Source: an uncultured Clostridium sp.
Lineage (GTDB): Bacteria > Bacillota > Clostridia > Clostridiales > Clostridiaceae
Assembly (NCBI RefSeq): GCF_900769625.1
Contig: NZ_CAAGHK010000060.1
Span: 1 to 64,000, forward strand
Direction: 5' to 3'
DNA length: 64,000 bases
Shown here: one piece after another, positions 35,442 to 45,324 of the stretch
Layout: each line of letters opens with the position of its first letter
Position numbering within the stretch: the stretch's first letter is position 1
Made by a program: the position numbers and the translations under genes
The notes under the pieces: model-generated
Seen by the model: only the letters and a program-made list of their open reading frames with translations
What the model was told of the DNA's origin: nothing
Databases searched by the model: none

Positions 35442-37280
35442 ATGTATTTTTTATTAGGAGTTTTAATTTCTATAGTTACTATAGTTATGTTTTATTATTA
35501 TATATATAAAATGCTAGAAACCGGTAATGTCATATATATGTTAAAAGAATTAAAAGCTAAAGAATGGATAACGATTATTTCTATATTCATTTTTTCGGTA
35601 GCAATATCTAGTATTTTATTACAGAGAAATAAATACATATATTATTGGGATTATTGTATGCATTGGGGTCCTGCAATATCTATGTCTAATATGATTTTCA
35701 ATAATCCTATTGAAATGTTAAAGAATATAGCTGGGACTATAAGTACGTCTGATTACAATTGGAGTATGCCACTGTTATATGCACCATTGGTTAGTATATT
35801 TGGAAAAGAATATTCAACTGTTATGATTATTGTTCAGATTTTCTTTTTATGTCCTACATATGTGGTAATAAGCTTATATATAAATAAGTTTATATCTATA
35901 TTAGGGTATGGGAAAAAATCAGTGTCCTTATACGTTGCTTTAGTTGCGATGATACCATGTATTGAAAATGTTTTGCTTAAGGGATTTTTAGATGCACCAG
36001 TATTAATTATCTCAACATCTATTCTTATTGTTGTTATCGATTTTGATTATAGTAAGTATGATATAAAAAAATGCCTGTTAATAGCAATAGGAATTATGAC
36101 ACTTATGATATTTAGACGACATTGGCTATATTGGATAGTTGGATTGATAATATCAATGAGTATTCAATTTTTGTTTCAGCTTAGAGAAAATTGCAAGCAG
36201 ACAATTACTAATTCTTTATTATCAGCATTAACTATAGGTGTATTCTGTGGAATTTTACTACTAATACCATTTAGAGGTTTTTTGAATCACTCTCTTAGAA
36301 ATTATGCAAGTATATATGTTGCATGGAATGGTTCATTAGCGGATAAGATTAACAGTTTTGTAGGTGCATTTGGATCTTTAATTAAATTAATGATAGTAAT
36401 GATTCCATTTTGTATTATTAAAAATAGGGCAAATATAAAATATATATTATTATCGTTAGTATTAATATTTGTTCCAACTTATTTAATTAATCGTTCAGTT
36501 ATAATGCATGATTCACATTTTTATTTAATTGTAGTACCAATTATACTAATATCAGTCATTGGATTTAATAGTATTATTTTTATTTTAAAAAATAAGAAAT
36601 GGAATATAACAGTTGGTATTATATTTGTTACGTATATTGTAGTGAATTACTTATGTTATGGTTTCTATGATAAGTTTAATTTTATTAATAATAGGGCTTT
36701 TAGATATGTTTTTATGCAAGGAGATCATTATAATACATTATATCGTTCAGATTTAGATAATATAAAAAATATGGTGAAGGAAATAAATAAATTAACTGAG
36801 GAATATGATACCAATGTATATATATGTGCTGGAAGCGATAATTTGAATCAATGTCTGCTTCAATATGCATTTGAACCTGATACATTTCAGGCTATTCCGA
36901 GATGGAACCCATCAAGTGATGTTGATTTGAGAGATGGTTTTAATACTTCAATTTTTGATGCAGGAATTGTTGTTGTCGAAGGACCTACACCTGATTTAGA
37001 AAGTAACACTTATCAAAAAAATATATTTGGAGTAATTTGGTTCTTGTCTGAGCAAATTAGAGATCCTAATTCTCCAATTGGTAGACACTATAAGCTTGTA
37101 AGTGAGTATGATTTAATTAATAATTCTGTTGGAAGTATTTATGTTAAGATTTCGGACTTCGAAGCTTCTGACTATGATTATCTTATATCTTTTTATGATG
37201 AGTTATATCCAAATAATAAAGATATATTTTCTGAAAGAATACAAAATTATATCGAAGAGAAATTTAAGACAGAAAGCTAA
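35442..37280 (+). CDS. Polytopic membrane protein, GT-C glycosyltransferase-like
   Basis: This is a 612-residue protein with about eleven membrane segments over the first 410 residues and a soluble C-terminal tail of about 190 residues. After the second helix an outward loop reads YYWDYCMHWGP, an acidic-aromatic motif like the catalytic loop of GT-C transferases, and YNWSMPLLYAPL follows. No specific family can be named with certainty. Its place at the end of an operon with a GtrB-like enzyme suggests that it moves a sugar from undecaprenyl phosphate to the surface glycan. This is inference. Confidence 0.65.
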   Translation: MYFLLGVLISIVTIVMFYYYIYKMLETGNVIYMLKELKAKEWITIISIFIFSVAISSILLQRNKYIYYWDYCMHWGPAISMSNMIFNNPIEMLKNIAGTISTSDYNWSMPLLYAPLVSIFGKEYSTVMIIVQIFFLCPTYVVISLYINKFISILGYGKKSVSLYVALVAMIPCIENVLLKGFLDAPVLIISTSILIVVIDFDYSKYDIKKCLLIAIGIMTLMIFRRHWLYWIVGLIISMSIQFLFQLRENCKQTITNSLLSALTIGVFCGILLLIPFRGFLNHSLRNYASIYVAWNGSLADKINSFVGAFGSLIKLMIVMIPFCIIKNRANIKYILLSLVLIFVPTYLINRSVIMHDSHFYLIVVPIILISVIGFNSIIFILKNKKWNITVGIIFVTYIVVNYLCYGFYDKFNFINNRAFRYVFMQGDHYNTLYRSDLDNIKNMVKEINKLTEEYDTNVYICAGSDNLNQCLLQYAFEPDTFQAIPRWNPSSDVDLRDGFNTSIFDAGIVVVEGPTPDLESNTYQKNIFGVIWFLSEQIRDPNSPIGRHYKLVSEYDLINNSVGSIYVKISDFEASDYDYLISFYDELYPNNKDIFSERIQNYIEEKFKTES

Positions 37281-37318
37281 ATTATATATGAGTTAAATTT
37301 ATGAAATTAACAATATAG

Positions 37319-37366
37319 CAATTACCTTGCGGAATATAGATTATAATATTTCTGCAAGGTAATTAC
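37319..37366 (+). terminator. Hairpin closing the polysaccharide locus
   Basis: AATTACCTTGC pairs with GCAAGGTAATT around a loop of about 22 bases, 40 bp after the last gene. The T tract is poor, so this is a moderate terminator call. Confidence 0.5.
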
Positions 37367-37448
37367 ATTAAACATAAAAATGTATAAATTATAAAATATC
37401 CAGAAATTTTATAATGAACTAGTAGTGATAAATTTTATTGATGCCTTG

Positions 37449-38645
37449 TTGTAAAATCAAATTGAACCAATAAAAAATCCATAGTTGATTATCTGTGTTA
37501 TGATTTAATTGCTAAACAAAATCACACGGAGGATAATCACTATGGATTATCAAAATCATAATACAGAATTACGTAAAAATAAACACTTGAATTTAAAAGA
37601 ACGTATGAATATTGAATTACGTCTTAAAGATGGATTTTCAGCATACAAAATAGCCAAAGAACTAAAACGTCCAATAAATACTATCTTGAATGAGATCCGT
37701 CGGGCACAACTACACAGATTAAGCAAGTTAAATACGTTAAAATGTATCTTGCAGATACCGGCGAAGCTATTTATAGGAGTAATAGTAAAAATTCTTGCCA
37801 TACATTTAAGCGCCTAGAATGCAGTGACTTCATCAATTATGCTATTGATAAGATAAAAAATCATTCATGGTCACCAGATGCATGTGTAGGTAATGCCTTT
37901 GCCAAAGGCAAGTTTCAACAATCTCAGATAGTTTGCACTAAAACTTTATATAATTATATTAATCTAGGTTTACTAGATGTTATTAATTCAGATTTACTAA
38001 TGAAACTTCGTAGAAATACTAAGCCATCAAAGGTAAAGAATTATAAGAAAAAGTTAGGTAATAGTATTGCTGAACGTCCAAGTGATATTGATAATCGTGA
38101 AGAATTTGGTCATTGGGAAATAGATACTGTTATTGGTGAAAAATCAAATAATGACTGTGTTGTTCTAACTATTCTTGAGCGTAAAACTATGAATGCCATC
38201 ATCCATAAAATTGCATCTAAGACTGCTGAAGCAGTTACGGAAGCACTTAATAACATCCGTAATATATATGGTAATAAATTTAGCGATGTTTTCAAGACCA
38301 TAACAAGTGATAATGGCTCTGAATTTGCCAATTTATCAACATTAGAAGCAGAAACCAATACAAAAGTATATTTCACTCATCCATATTCCTCATTTGAAAA
38401 AGGAACTAATGAACGTCATAATGGCTTAATACGCCGTTTTATCCCGAAGGGAAAACGCATATCAGATTATAGTTCAGATGACATTGCATTTATAGAAGAA
38501 TGGATGAATACTCTTCCAAGGAGAATACTTAACTATAAAACTCCAGAAGAGCTATTTGAAATACAGTTATATGCAATCTATGCATTATAAGTAAATTCAA
38601 GTGTTTTAAGTCATAAATAAGAATTAGTTCAATTTGTTATTGCAA
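37449..38645. mobile_element. IS30-family insertion sequence, inactivated
   Basis: An element of about 1.2 kb is bounded by 23-bp imperfect inverted repeats (37449-37471 and 38623-38645; 19 of 23 match) around a frameshifted IS30 transposase. Size and ends fit the IS30 family. It marks the junction between the glycan locus and the accessory strip. Confidence 0.82.
37542..38590 (+). pseudogene. IS30-family transposase with frameshift
   Basis: The N-terminal part (MDYQNHNTEL ... helix-turn-helix KDGFSAYKIAKELKRPINTI) runs in one frame to about 37700 at EIRR. The rest (GTTTQIKQVKYVKMYLAD onward) runs two frames away to 38590. One missing base near 37700 explains the break. The catalytic triad is visible: D in HWEIDTVIG, D in TSDNGSEF and E in GTNERHNG. 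A programmed shift cannot be excluded, but no slippery run is present. The gene is preceded by GGAGG. Confidence 0.85.
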
Positions 38646-38762
38646 TTTATCATAATAATTTTTTTATGAAATTAAGTGATATATCACATAATTTGTTTAT
38701 GTATAAAAATATATATAGGTATGGAGAATTTTATAATAGTTCAAAATAAGGGGTGATTCTGT

Positions 38763-41700
38763 TTGGATGAGAATGTTATCCGAAATTACAGGGAAGCAGT
38801 TCACGAAATATCGAAAGCATACTATTTTATAAATAATGATAAAGCTGATTCAGATTATGGAAAGGAAGCTTACAGTAAATATGTAAAGCAATATCCATAC
38901 TTTTTTATTGCAGGTGCAGGAATTAGTGCAGAGTCTGTAAAGACAGCGGCGCAGATAACATCTGAATGCAGGAGGATATGCAGAAAAACTCAGTACAGCA
39001 GCACAGATGGAGATGCTGAGGAACAGTATTTATACTGGCTTGAAAGTGCATTTCCTCATAAGGAAACACGAAAAAGATATATTGAAAATCTCATTAAGGA
39101 CAAAAAGATACCTGAAAGTGCAATAAAGCTTGCTAACATACTGCAGTCACGAAAAGTGAGCAATCTTGTTGTTACTCCTAACTTTGATACTTTTGTTTAT
39201 CAGGCATTGAAGCTGTTTGGAGAGAATAATGTTCTTGTAGCTGACAGCTGTAAAAGTGCAGGAAAACTAAATATTGAAAATAATAGCTTGAACATATTAC
39301 ACGTATATGGAACATATGAATTTTATGACTGCTGTGCTCTTAACTATTTAAAGGAAAGAAATAATTCAGAAGATGAATTGTTTTCCGTAAGATCATTTCT
39401 TCGTACAGCATTAAATGGAATGTCACCAGTTGTCATTGGATACAGCGGCTGGGAAAATGATGTAATAATGAGTGAGCTGAAGGAAAGGTTCAAGATGTCA
39501 TTAAAATATAAGATGTACTGGTTCTGCCATACTGAGGAAGATTATAAAAATCTGCCATCATGGCTTAAGTATTATGATAAAGAGAGAAAAATAACCAGAG
39601 ATGATGTTGTATTTGTACTGCCAAAAGAAGATAATGTTTATGGTTTTGAAATGGATGATAATCTGAGTTATACAGATATTGATGAAACTCTTGATGCTGG
39701 TGATATATTTAGCAGTTTCATTAAGGAGTTCGATGTAAAGTCACCAGAAATTATCAGGAATCCGCTTAAATTTCTTAAAACATATTTCAGAGAAAACTTT
39801 GCAGATAATATGTATTGTGACTATCTTTTGTTGAGATTCAATGAAGAAGGTAATGATGAAGAAATAAATGCAATCAAGGAATCAATAATCAACAAGGATA
39901 TTTCATCATTTTTAAAGAAAACTGAAGCTTTTGCTGAAAACGTAGAATCTCGTGATGAAAGCAGTGTTAAGATTATTTTAAATTATCTTGAACTGATAAT
40001 TAAAGAACATACAGCTGCTGGACTTGGTAAAACTGATCTCAGAAAAACAATTAATTTATATAAGACAATATATAAACGTATTGAGAAATCAGCAGCTGAT
40101 GAGGATAAGATAAAGTATATAAAAATACAGCTAGAAGAAATAATTGAATATGACAATTATAGAGTCATAAATACAAAGATAGATGAGGCATTGGAACTTA
40201 TAAATACTGTAAGTGAATCAGTTGAAGCTTATAAAGAAGTATATCGAAGATGTATTAATATTAAGCTATCATATATTGAAGAAGATAGTGATGAGCTTTA
40301 TAGTAGAATAATAGAAAAGATAGAAAAATGGGATGATGCAGAAGATAAGAAACTTCTTATCAGGATGTATATTGAAAGGGCAGTATTATTAGAAGATGAT
40401 GATAATTTTGAGGGTGCAGTAACAATGCTTGATAATGCTGAAAAGTATTTTGGATATGTAAATGATGAGGACTGGATTGAAGATATATCTATATTATGCC
40501 GCTACAGAAAAGCACAGCTTTTCAATGAACAGGAGCAGTATGATAAGGCACTTCTTGAAATTGAAACAATCAAGAGCAGATATTATGACAGAGATGATTT
40601 GAAATTAAAGGAACAGCTTGCTGATGCATTGATTCTTAAAGGATCTATCTTGAAAAAGAATAACAAGCTTGACGAAGCTGAGGATACATTCGAGGAAATC
40701 TACAGTAAATATAGCAGAGATAAGGAGGAAGATATAAGAAGAAAAGCTGTAAAGGCATTGATGAATAAAGCAGAAGTTCTTGAAATGGACGAAAACTTCT
40801 ATGAAGCAATTGAAGTATATAATGATGTCATCAATAGATATAATGATGATTATGATGTAGAACTGAAAAGGATAGCAGCACAGGCACGTCTTAATAAGCT
40901 TGTTGTTTTGACTAAGAGCGAAAAGGACCAGATTATTGTTAGAAAATGTGATGAAATTCTAAGAATATATAAGGATGAAACTGATCCTAAGATAAATCTT
41001 ATAGTCCTTCAGGTTACTTTATGCAAGGCTATCGGTCTTCATAACAGTGGAAAGCAGAAGGAAGCAATGGAAATGTACAATGATATAATTAAGGCACGTA
41101 AAGAAGATGCCGATATCAAGATGAAATCGCTTATAATGGAAGCGAAGATATTCAAGTCTTATTGTCTGAAAGATAATACAGAGTCATTTGAACTTGATGC
41201 AAAAGAAATGTGTAATGAAATAATAACATTATGCAAAGCTGATGAAGACAAGAAAGCAAATAATAAGGCTGTTGAGACAATGTTAACACAGGCAGATTCC
41301 TTGATTAAGTCGGGTAATATTGATGAAGGAATAAAAATATATAATGAAATAGAAATCACATATAAGGATAATGTAAAAATAATAAGAACTATTCGTGAGT
41401 TTATTCAGAGCATTGCAAAATATAATTTTGACAGTGCAAAGCTTATTTATGAGCAGTTAAAAATTAATTGCAGTAATTCATCGGCGGTAATTGAAGATGA
41501 AGTGCTTCTGGCAGGATTCAGTATACTCATAAATAATAAGGATTCAGATTTTAATCTTATTGAAGATAATGCAATAGGCTTAAGTGGAAGAAATGCTGAA
41601 ATCAAGAAGTCAATTGAATCTATTGTCGGTAATATTGGAACAGATGCATATATGAATAAGAATTATGAGATGGCTGAAAGATATTATTATCTTTTATACA

Positions 41701-42101
41701 GATTAAACAATAACCTGTGCCTTAATCTGGCATATATGATAAGAAGAAAAGAAGTATATAATGCAGGTATTTATCCTGACTATGAAATGCTGATAGAAAA
41801 TGCAGCATCCAAGGGCAGCGATATGGCTAATATAAATAAGGCACTGATATTGGTTGATAAGGAAAGATATGATGAAGCTGTTGCATGTATAAGGCATGTA
41901 AACAATGCTGGAGCATTTGAATGGTGGAAACATATGGATGACAGTGAAAGTGAAAAATATATGGTATTGTTTATGGCAGTGATTACAGGAAAGACAAAGG
42001 AAGAGGAATTTAATATAAATGATATAATAGAAAAACTTGAGGAATTCCAAAAAAATGATTTTATTCTCCATATAGAAAGGGTTATTTATCTTGAAAAGTA
42101 A
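38763..42101 (+). CDS. Large SIR2-like / TPR protein, candidate anti-phage effector
   Basis: This is a 1112-residue cytoplasmic protein with no signal peptide. Residues of about 45-260 are a SIR2-like (SIR2_2) domain: the NAD-binding glycine motif FIAGAGISAES (48-58), VVTPNFDTF with N140 and D142, LHVYGTYE with the likely catalytic H180, and VVIGYSGWENDV (223-234). From about residue 340 to the end the chain is helical, with clear TPR-type repeats between about 530 and 900 (ALMNKAEVLEMDENFYEAIEVYNDVI and its like). SIR2-like domains on large helical sensors deplete NAD during phage infection in several defence systems. This protein lacks a recognised partner and could act alone, as DSR-type proteins do. 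It starts at a TTG 10 bases after AAGGGG. Insertion sequences lie on both sides. Confidence 0.85.
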   Translation: MDENVIRNYREAVHEISKAYYFINNDKADSDYGKEAYSKYVKQYPYFFIAGAGISAESVKTAAQITSECRRICRKTQYSSTDGDAEEQYLYWLESAFPHKETRKRYIENLIKDKKIPESAIKLANILQSRKVSNLVVTPNFDTFVYQALKLFGENNVLVADSCKSAGKLNIENNSLNILHVYGTYEFYDCCALNYLKERNNSEDELFSVRSFLRTALNGMSPVVIGYSGWENDVIMSELKERFKMSLKYKMYWFCHTEEDYKNLPSWLKYYDKERKITRDDVVFVLPKEDNVYGFEMDDNLSYTDIDETLDAGDIFSSFIKEFDVKSPEIIRNPLKFLKTYFRENFADNMYCDYLLLRFNEEGNDEEINAIKESIINKDISSFLKKTEAFAENVESRDESSVKIILNYLELIIKEHTAAGLGKTDLRKTINLYKTIYKRIEKSAADEDKIKYIKIQLEEIIEYDNYRVINTKIDEALELINTVSESVEAYKEVYRRCINIKLSYIEEDSDELYSRIIEKIEKWDDAEDKKLLIRMYIERAVLLEDDDNFEGAVTMLDNAEKYFGYVNDEDWIEDISILCRYRKAQLFNEQEQYDKALLEIETIKSRYYDRDDLKLKEQLADALILKGSILKKNNKLDEAEDTFEEIYSKYSRDKEEDIRRKAVKALMNKAEVLEMDENFYEAIEVYNDVINRYNDDYDVELKRIAAQARLNKLVVLTKSEKDQIIVRKCDEILRIYKDETDPKINLIVLQVTLCKAIGLHNSGKQKEAMEMYNDIIKARKEDADIKMKSLIMEAKIFKSYCLKDNTESFELDAKEMCNEIITLCKADEDKKANNKAVETMLTQADSLIKSGNIDEGIKIYNEIEITYKDNVKIIRTIREFIQSIAKYNFDSAKLIYEQLKINCSNSSAVIEDEVLLAGFSILINNKDSDFNLIEDNAIGLSGRNAEIKKSIESIVGNIGTDAYMNKNYEMAERYYYLLYRLNNNLCLNLAYMIRRKEVYNAGIYPDYEMLIENAASKGSDMANINKALILVDKERYDEAVACIRHVNNAGAFEWWKHMDDSESEKYMVLFMAVITGKTKEEEFNINDIIEKLEEFQKNDFILHIERVIYLEK

Positions 42102-42378
42102 TTATGGTGGCGGTAGAAAAGCACTATATTAATATAATTTTTGTATTATAAGCTTTAAGAAACAGAAAGCTGTATATTATAAAATTATAATATATATTTC
42201 AATTAAAAATTTACATTAAATAGTTTGCTGAGACAAGTTTATTGACAATCTCATAGGTGTCAGTGACCTTGTTTGGAGTATAAGGATGATGGGATATAGT
42301 AAAAGTGTAATATAAAAGGTGGGATGAATAAATTCCATCTTTTTTAATTAGCTGCAATTTTAATTTTCTGAAAGATTT
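42102..42378. other. Intergenic region with a weak terminator
   Basis: This is AT-rich DNA after the SIR2-TPR gene. A wobble-rich hairpin near 42318-42345, ending in TTTTTT, may terminate it. A short minus-strand reading (ending ...VTDTYEIVNKLVSANYLM at 42211) has a protein-like look, but I could not assign it. Confidence 0.35.
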
Positions 42379-42579
42379 GATAAAGTCTATGCATTTGATA
42401 TTCAGGAATGTGCATGTATCAAATACAAAGATAAGAATAAAGAAAATGTATTTGTTATAAATGATTCTCATGAAAATCTCAATAAGTATATAAAGGAAAA
42501 TATAGATTGTATAATTTATAACCTGGGATTTCTTCCTGGGGGAGATAAAGTGAATAATTCAGTCTTTTTACTTTCATAA
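42379..42579 (+). pseudogene. Remnant of a class I methyltransferase (YtqB-like rRNA methylase family)
   Basis: Sixty-six codons in one frame read DKVYAFDIQE ... VINDSHENLNKYI ... DCIIYNLGFLPGGDK. These are the SAM-binding middle blocks of the YtqB/rRNA_methylase family (VYAFDIQ, DSHENL, NLGYLPGGD). There is no start codon or N-terminal glycine motif, and after GGDK the sequence leaves the family and stops. It is a fragment missing both ends. Confidence 0.75.
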
Positions 42580-42662
42580 GACATAAAAATAAAAAAAGGT
42601 TAATTAATATGAAAAAATATTGTTATAATATCTTTATAACTAAAAGTAGAGGTAGAATGAGA

Positions 42663-43883
42663 ATGATAAAAAAAATAAAAGCAAAATCACCATCTTATTT
42701 TAAAGATTTCAAATGTATCGGAGGAGAATGTGAAGACAGTTGCTGCATTGGATGGGATATAGATGTTGATCAAAAGACTTATGAGGATTATATGAATTGT
42801 GAAAATATTGACTTTAATGAACTTTTCAGAAATAATATGCATATCAATGATGAGATTAGTAATGAAAATGTTGACCATGCAAAAATAAATCTGAGAGAAG
42901 ATAAGAAATGTCCATTTTTAGATACATGTAATTACTGCCGAATACACTCTGAACTAGGTGAGAAGCATCTGTCTAATACATGCAGCCATTTTCCGAGAGT
43001 GCTGAACAAAGTTGATGAGGAATATGAAATATCTCTTGATATAGCATGTCCTGAAGTTGCAAGAATAGTACTTAGTGATAAGAATAGTGTTTCTTTTGAA
43101 GAAAATGATTTAGAGCTGAATAAATACATAGTTGCCGGCGAAATAGATACAAATGATGAAGAATATGAGGAATATCCAATAAAGCATTTTAAGAAAATAA
43201 GAGATTACTGTATCAACATAATTCAAAGCAAAGAGTTTGATTTATGCAGCAGATTATACATATTGGGAGATTTTTTATTGAGATTTGAAGAAGGATGTTA
43301 TAGTGACAGCAGTAGTGTCTGTGAATTTATAGAAAATTATGATTTAAAGGAAGCAGAAGATAATTATCAGAGAAATGACCTTAATTATATGATGCAGATA
43401 TCTTTCTTTGATAATATAATAAACTCACTTGAAATATATTATGAAACAGATAGTGAATTGTTCAGAAAGTACACAAAGCAGGCATTGGATGGTTTTAATA
43501 TAGAAAGTAATGAACAGCTTGAAGAAGAAAGTGACCGATATATAGATGCATTTGCGGATTACAGCAGGGATTATATTGAAAAAAATAATTATATATTTGA
43601 AAATTATCTCGTTAATTTTATCTATAACAACCTGTTCCCATATTCAGAAAGTGACTCTATGTTTGAAGGATATATGATGCTTCTTGTGAGATATTCTCTG
43701 ATAAGATTCTATCTAGTAGGAAGATATCTCTGTAATAAGAATGAATCAGTGAATGATATAATTAACTTTATGCAGGTATTTTCTAAAGCTGTTGAACACG
43801 ACAAGAATTATATGGAGGAAATTCTTGAATATATTCTTGAAAATGAATTTGATAATATGGAATTTGCAGAAATGCTGATTTAA
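42663..43883 (+). CDS. fliB: FliB-like (flagellin lysine-N-methylase family) Cys-cluster protein
   Basis: This is a 407-residue protein. The N-terminus SYFKDFKCIGGECEDSCCIGW with C18, C23, C27 and C28, and a second cluster (KCPFLDTCNYC ... NTCSHFPR), form the Cys-rich metal-binding region that defines the FliB family. The rest is helical and acidic. FliB methylates flagellin lysines in Salmonella, but clostridial genomes carry several stand-alone relatives whose targets are unknown. No flagellar gene is near. GAGGTAG lies about 8 bases before the ATG at 42663; the frame is also open from an ATG at 42609 with a weaker AAAGG. Confidence 0.78.
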   Translation: MIKKIKAKSPSYFKDFKCIGGECEDSCCIGWDIDVDQKTYEDYMNCENIDFNELFRNNMHINDEISNENVDHAKINLREDKKCPFLDTCNYCRIHSELGEKHLSNTCSHFPRVLNKVDEEYEISLDIACPEVARIVLSDKNSVSFEENDLELNKYIVAGEIDTNDEEYEEYPIKHFKKIRDYCINIIQSKEFDLCSRLYILGDFLLRFEEGCYSDSSSVCEFIENYDLKEAEDNYQRNDLNYMMQISFFDNIINSLEIYYETDSELFRKYTKQALDGFNIESNEQLEEESDRYIDAFADYSRDYIEKNNYIFENYLVNFIYNNLFPYSESDSMFEGYMMLLVRYSLIRFYLVGRYLCNKNESVNDIINFMQVFSKAVEHDKNYMEEILEYILENEFDNMEFAEMLI

Positions 43884-43950
43884 ATAGCATAAAATTAAAA
43901 AGTATGATAAATTTTTATTAACTCAATTTAAAAATAAAGGATGAAAAAAT

Positions 43951-44559
43951 ATGAATAACTTACAATTGGATAATATGAATGGTGAAGAAATATGGGAAAA
44001 TCTATATAACAAGGAACTGAACACTAAAAAGAATATACTGGAATATATTGAAATGACCGGTGTTCTTGTAAAAGAAAAAGCTGATATATACGCAATTGAG
44101 TCAACTTATAATTTTATATACAGAAAAATAGATGAAATGGCAACGAAGGTAAAACCAAATACAATTATGTTCCTACAGAATAAACTTAAAGAAAAGCTTG
44201 GAAAATTTGTTTCAATGAAAGATCCGAAAGCTCAAAGTACATTTTTAGAATTCTTCAAGGAAGCATATCCAAAGGGTGAAAGAAGAAAAGATTTTACTTG
44301 GGTTCTGATAGATATAAAGAACATTTCAGAAGAACAGATATGGAACACTTTAAAGTACATAAACAGAGAATGTCTAAATGAAGATTTATTCCTTGATGAT
44401 GAAGAAATCGAAGATATAATTAAAGAAATTGAAAAGCTTGTTAAAAAGAATAATATTAAATACATAAATGATGTTAAAAGCCTCAGCACATTAAACAGTA
44501 TATTAAATATTAAGATTGTACAAGATAAAGACAAATTTAAAGTTAAAAGATTAAAATAA
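43951..44559 (+). CDS. Hypothetical helical protein
   Basis: This is a 202-residue protein with no signal peptide or membrane segment and a strongly charged, mostly helical composition (ENLYNKELNTKKNILEYIEM ... LDDEEIEDIIKEIEKLVKK). I recognise no domain. It follows the FliB-like gene by 67 bp on the same strand with AAAGGATG before its ATG. Co-transcription is possible. Confidence 0.65.
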   Translation: MNNLQLDNMNGEEIWENLYNKELNTKKNILEYIEMTGVLVKEKADIYAIESTYNFIYRKIDEMATKVKPNTIMFLQNKLKEKLGKFVSMKDPKAQSTFLEFFKEAYPKGERRKDFTWVLIDIKNISEEQIWNTLKYINRECLNEDLFLDDEEIEDIIKEIEKLVKKNNIKYINDVKSLSTLNSILNIKIVQDKDKFKVKRLK

Positions 44560-44639
44560 GATAATTTGAGATGACAGGAATGAAGAAATATTCAGATGAC
44601 TTTAAAAGAAAGAGAATTTTATGCTTATTCTGAGTAAAA

Positions 44640-45215
44640 TGTAGAGATTATAATAAAAATTTATCCATCTGAAACTGCTGCTGTTGTATTCATTTTTATA
44701 AAGACTGCTTTCGTTAAGATATATATTCTGAAGTGCAGCAAAATAATTTTTAAATTTAGCATGTTTGGGATAATCTAAGATATCCCAGTCAATTTCTTTA
44801 TTGTCATACTATTCTTCAAACTGTCAGATGTCATTACCCATAAAGTTCAGTTTTTTGCCAGGGTGGGTCATCATAAACATATAGAAGCATTTAAGATTGC
44901 TGAACTTTTCGTCATAATTCTCATACATCATGTTTACAACAGAACTTTTAAAATGTGAAACTTCATCATGTGATACTGGCAGAAGGAAAATTTCATTTCA
45001 CTGTAATTATAAAATTCATCACTTCCGTCTTTAATTTTCCATGATGAGAGATGTACTTCATAAATGTTCAGTGGCGAATTGAAATTTTTTGTTCTTGAAT
45101 TCATCCATAGATTATCAGTCCAGCAGACCAGCAGAAATTGTTTATATCATATACAATGGAGGCATTTCCTGGTCTGAGTTCTGAGAAAAAAGCAAAAGGA
45201 TCAATCTATCAATTG
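44640..45215 (-). pseudogene. glgB: Decayed 1,4-alpha-glucan branching enzyme gene
   Basis: Read on the minus strand, the stretch contains unmistakable GlgB blocks in order: IDPFAFFSELRPGNAS, SPLNIYEVHLSSW, VSHDEVSHFKSS, THPGKKLNFMGNDI and DNKEIDWDILDYPKHAKF, then SSSFRWI. In-frame stops follow GNDI and QFEE. About 200 residues between the first and second halves are missing, including most of the catalytic barrel, and neither terminus is intact. It is a non-functional remnant. Confidence 0.85.
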
Positions 45216-45289
45216 ACAGGCAATAAACCAATTATTTTCTGTTTTTATTTTTAATTAAAAATAATTTTCTGAATATTTAGAAAAAACTA

Positions 45290-45318
45290 TTGCAAACATT
45301 TACGGAAGGGCGTATAAT
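45290..45318 (+). promoter_or_regulatory. Strong sigma-A promoter of a candidate RNA gene
   Basis: TTGCAA (45290-45295), an exact 17-bp spacer and TATAAT (45313-45318) are present. No ORF of any size follows, which points to a non-coding transcript starting near 45325. Confidence 0.75.
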
Positions 45319-45324
45319 GTAATT

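Noticed and set aside
42211..42471. Minus-strand ORF of 86 codons after the SIR2-TPR gene
   Set aside because: Its first half is antisense to the methylase remnant and there is no ribosome binding site. The last 25 or so residues look protein-like but match nothing I know.
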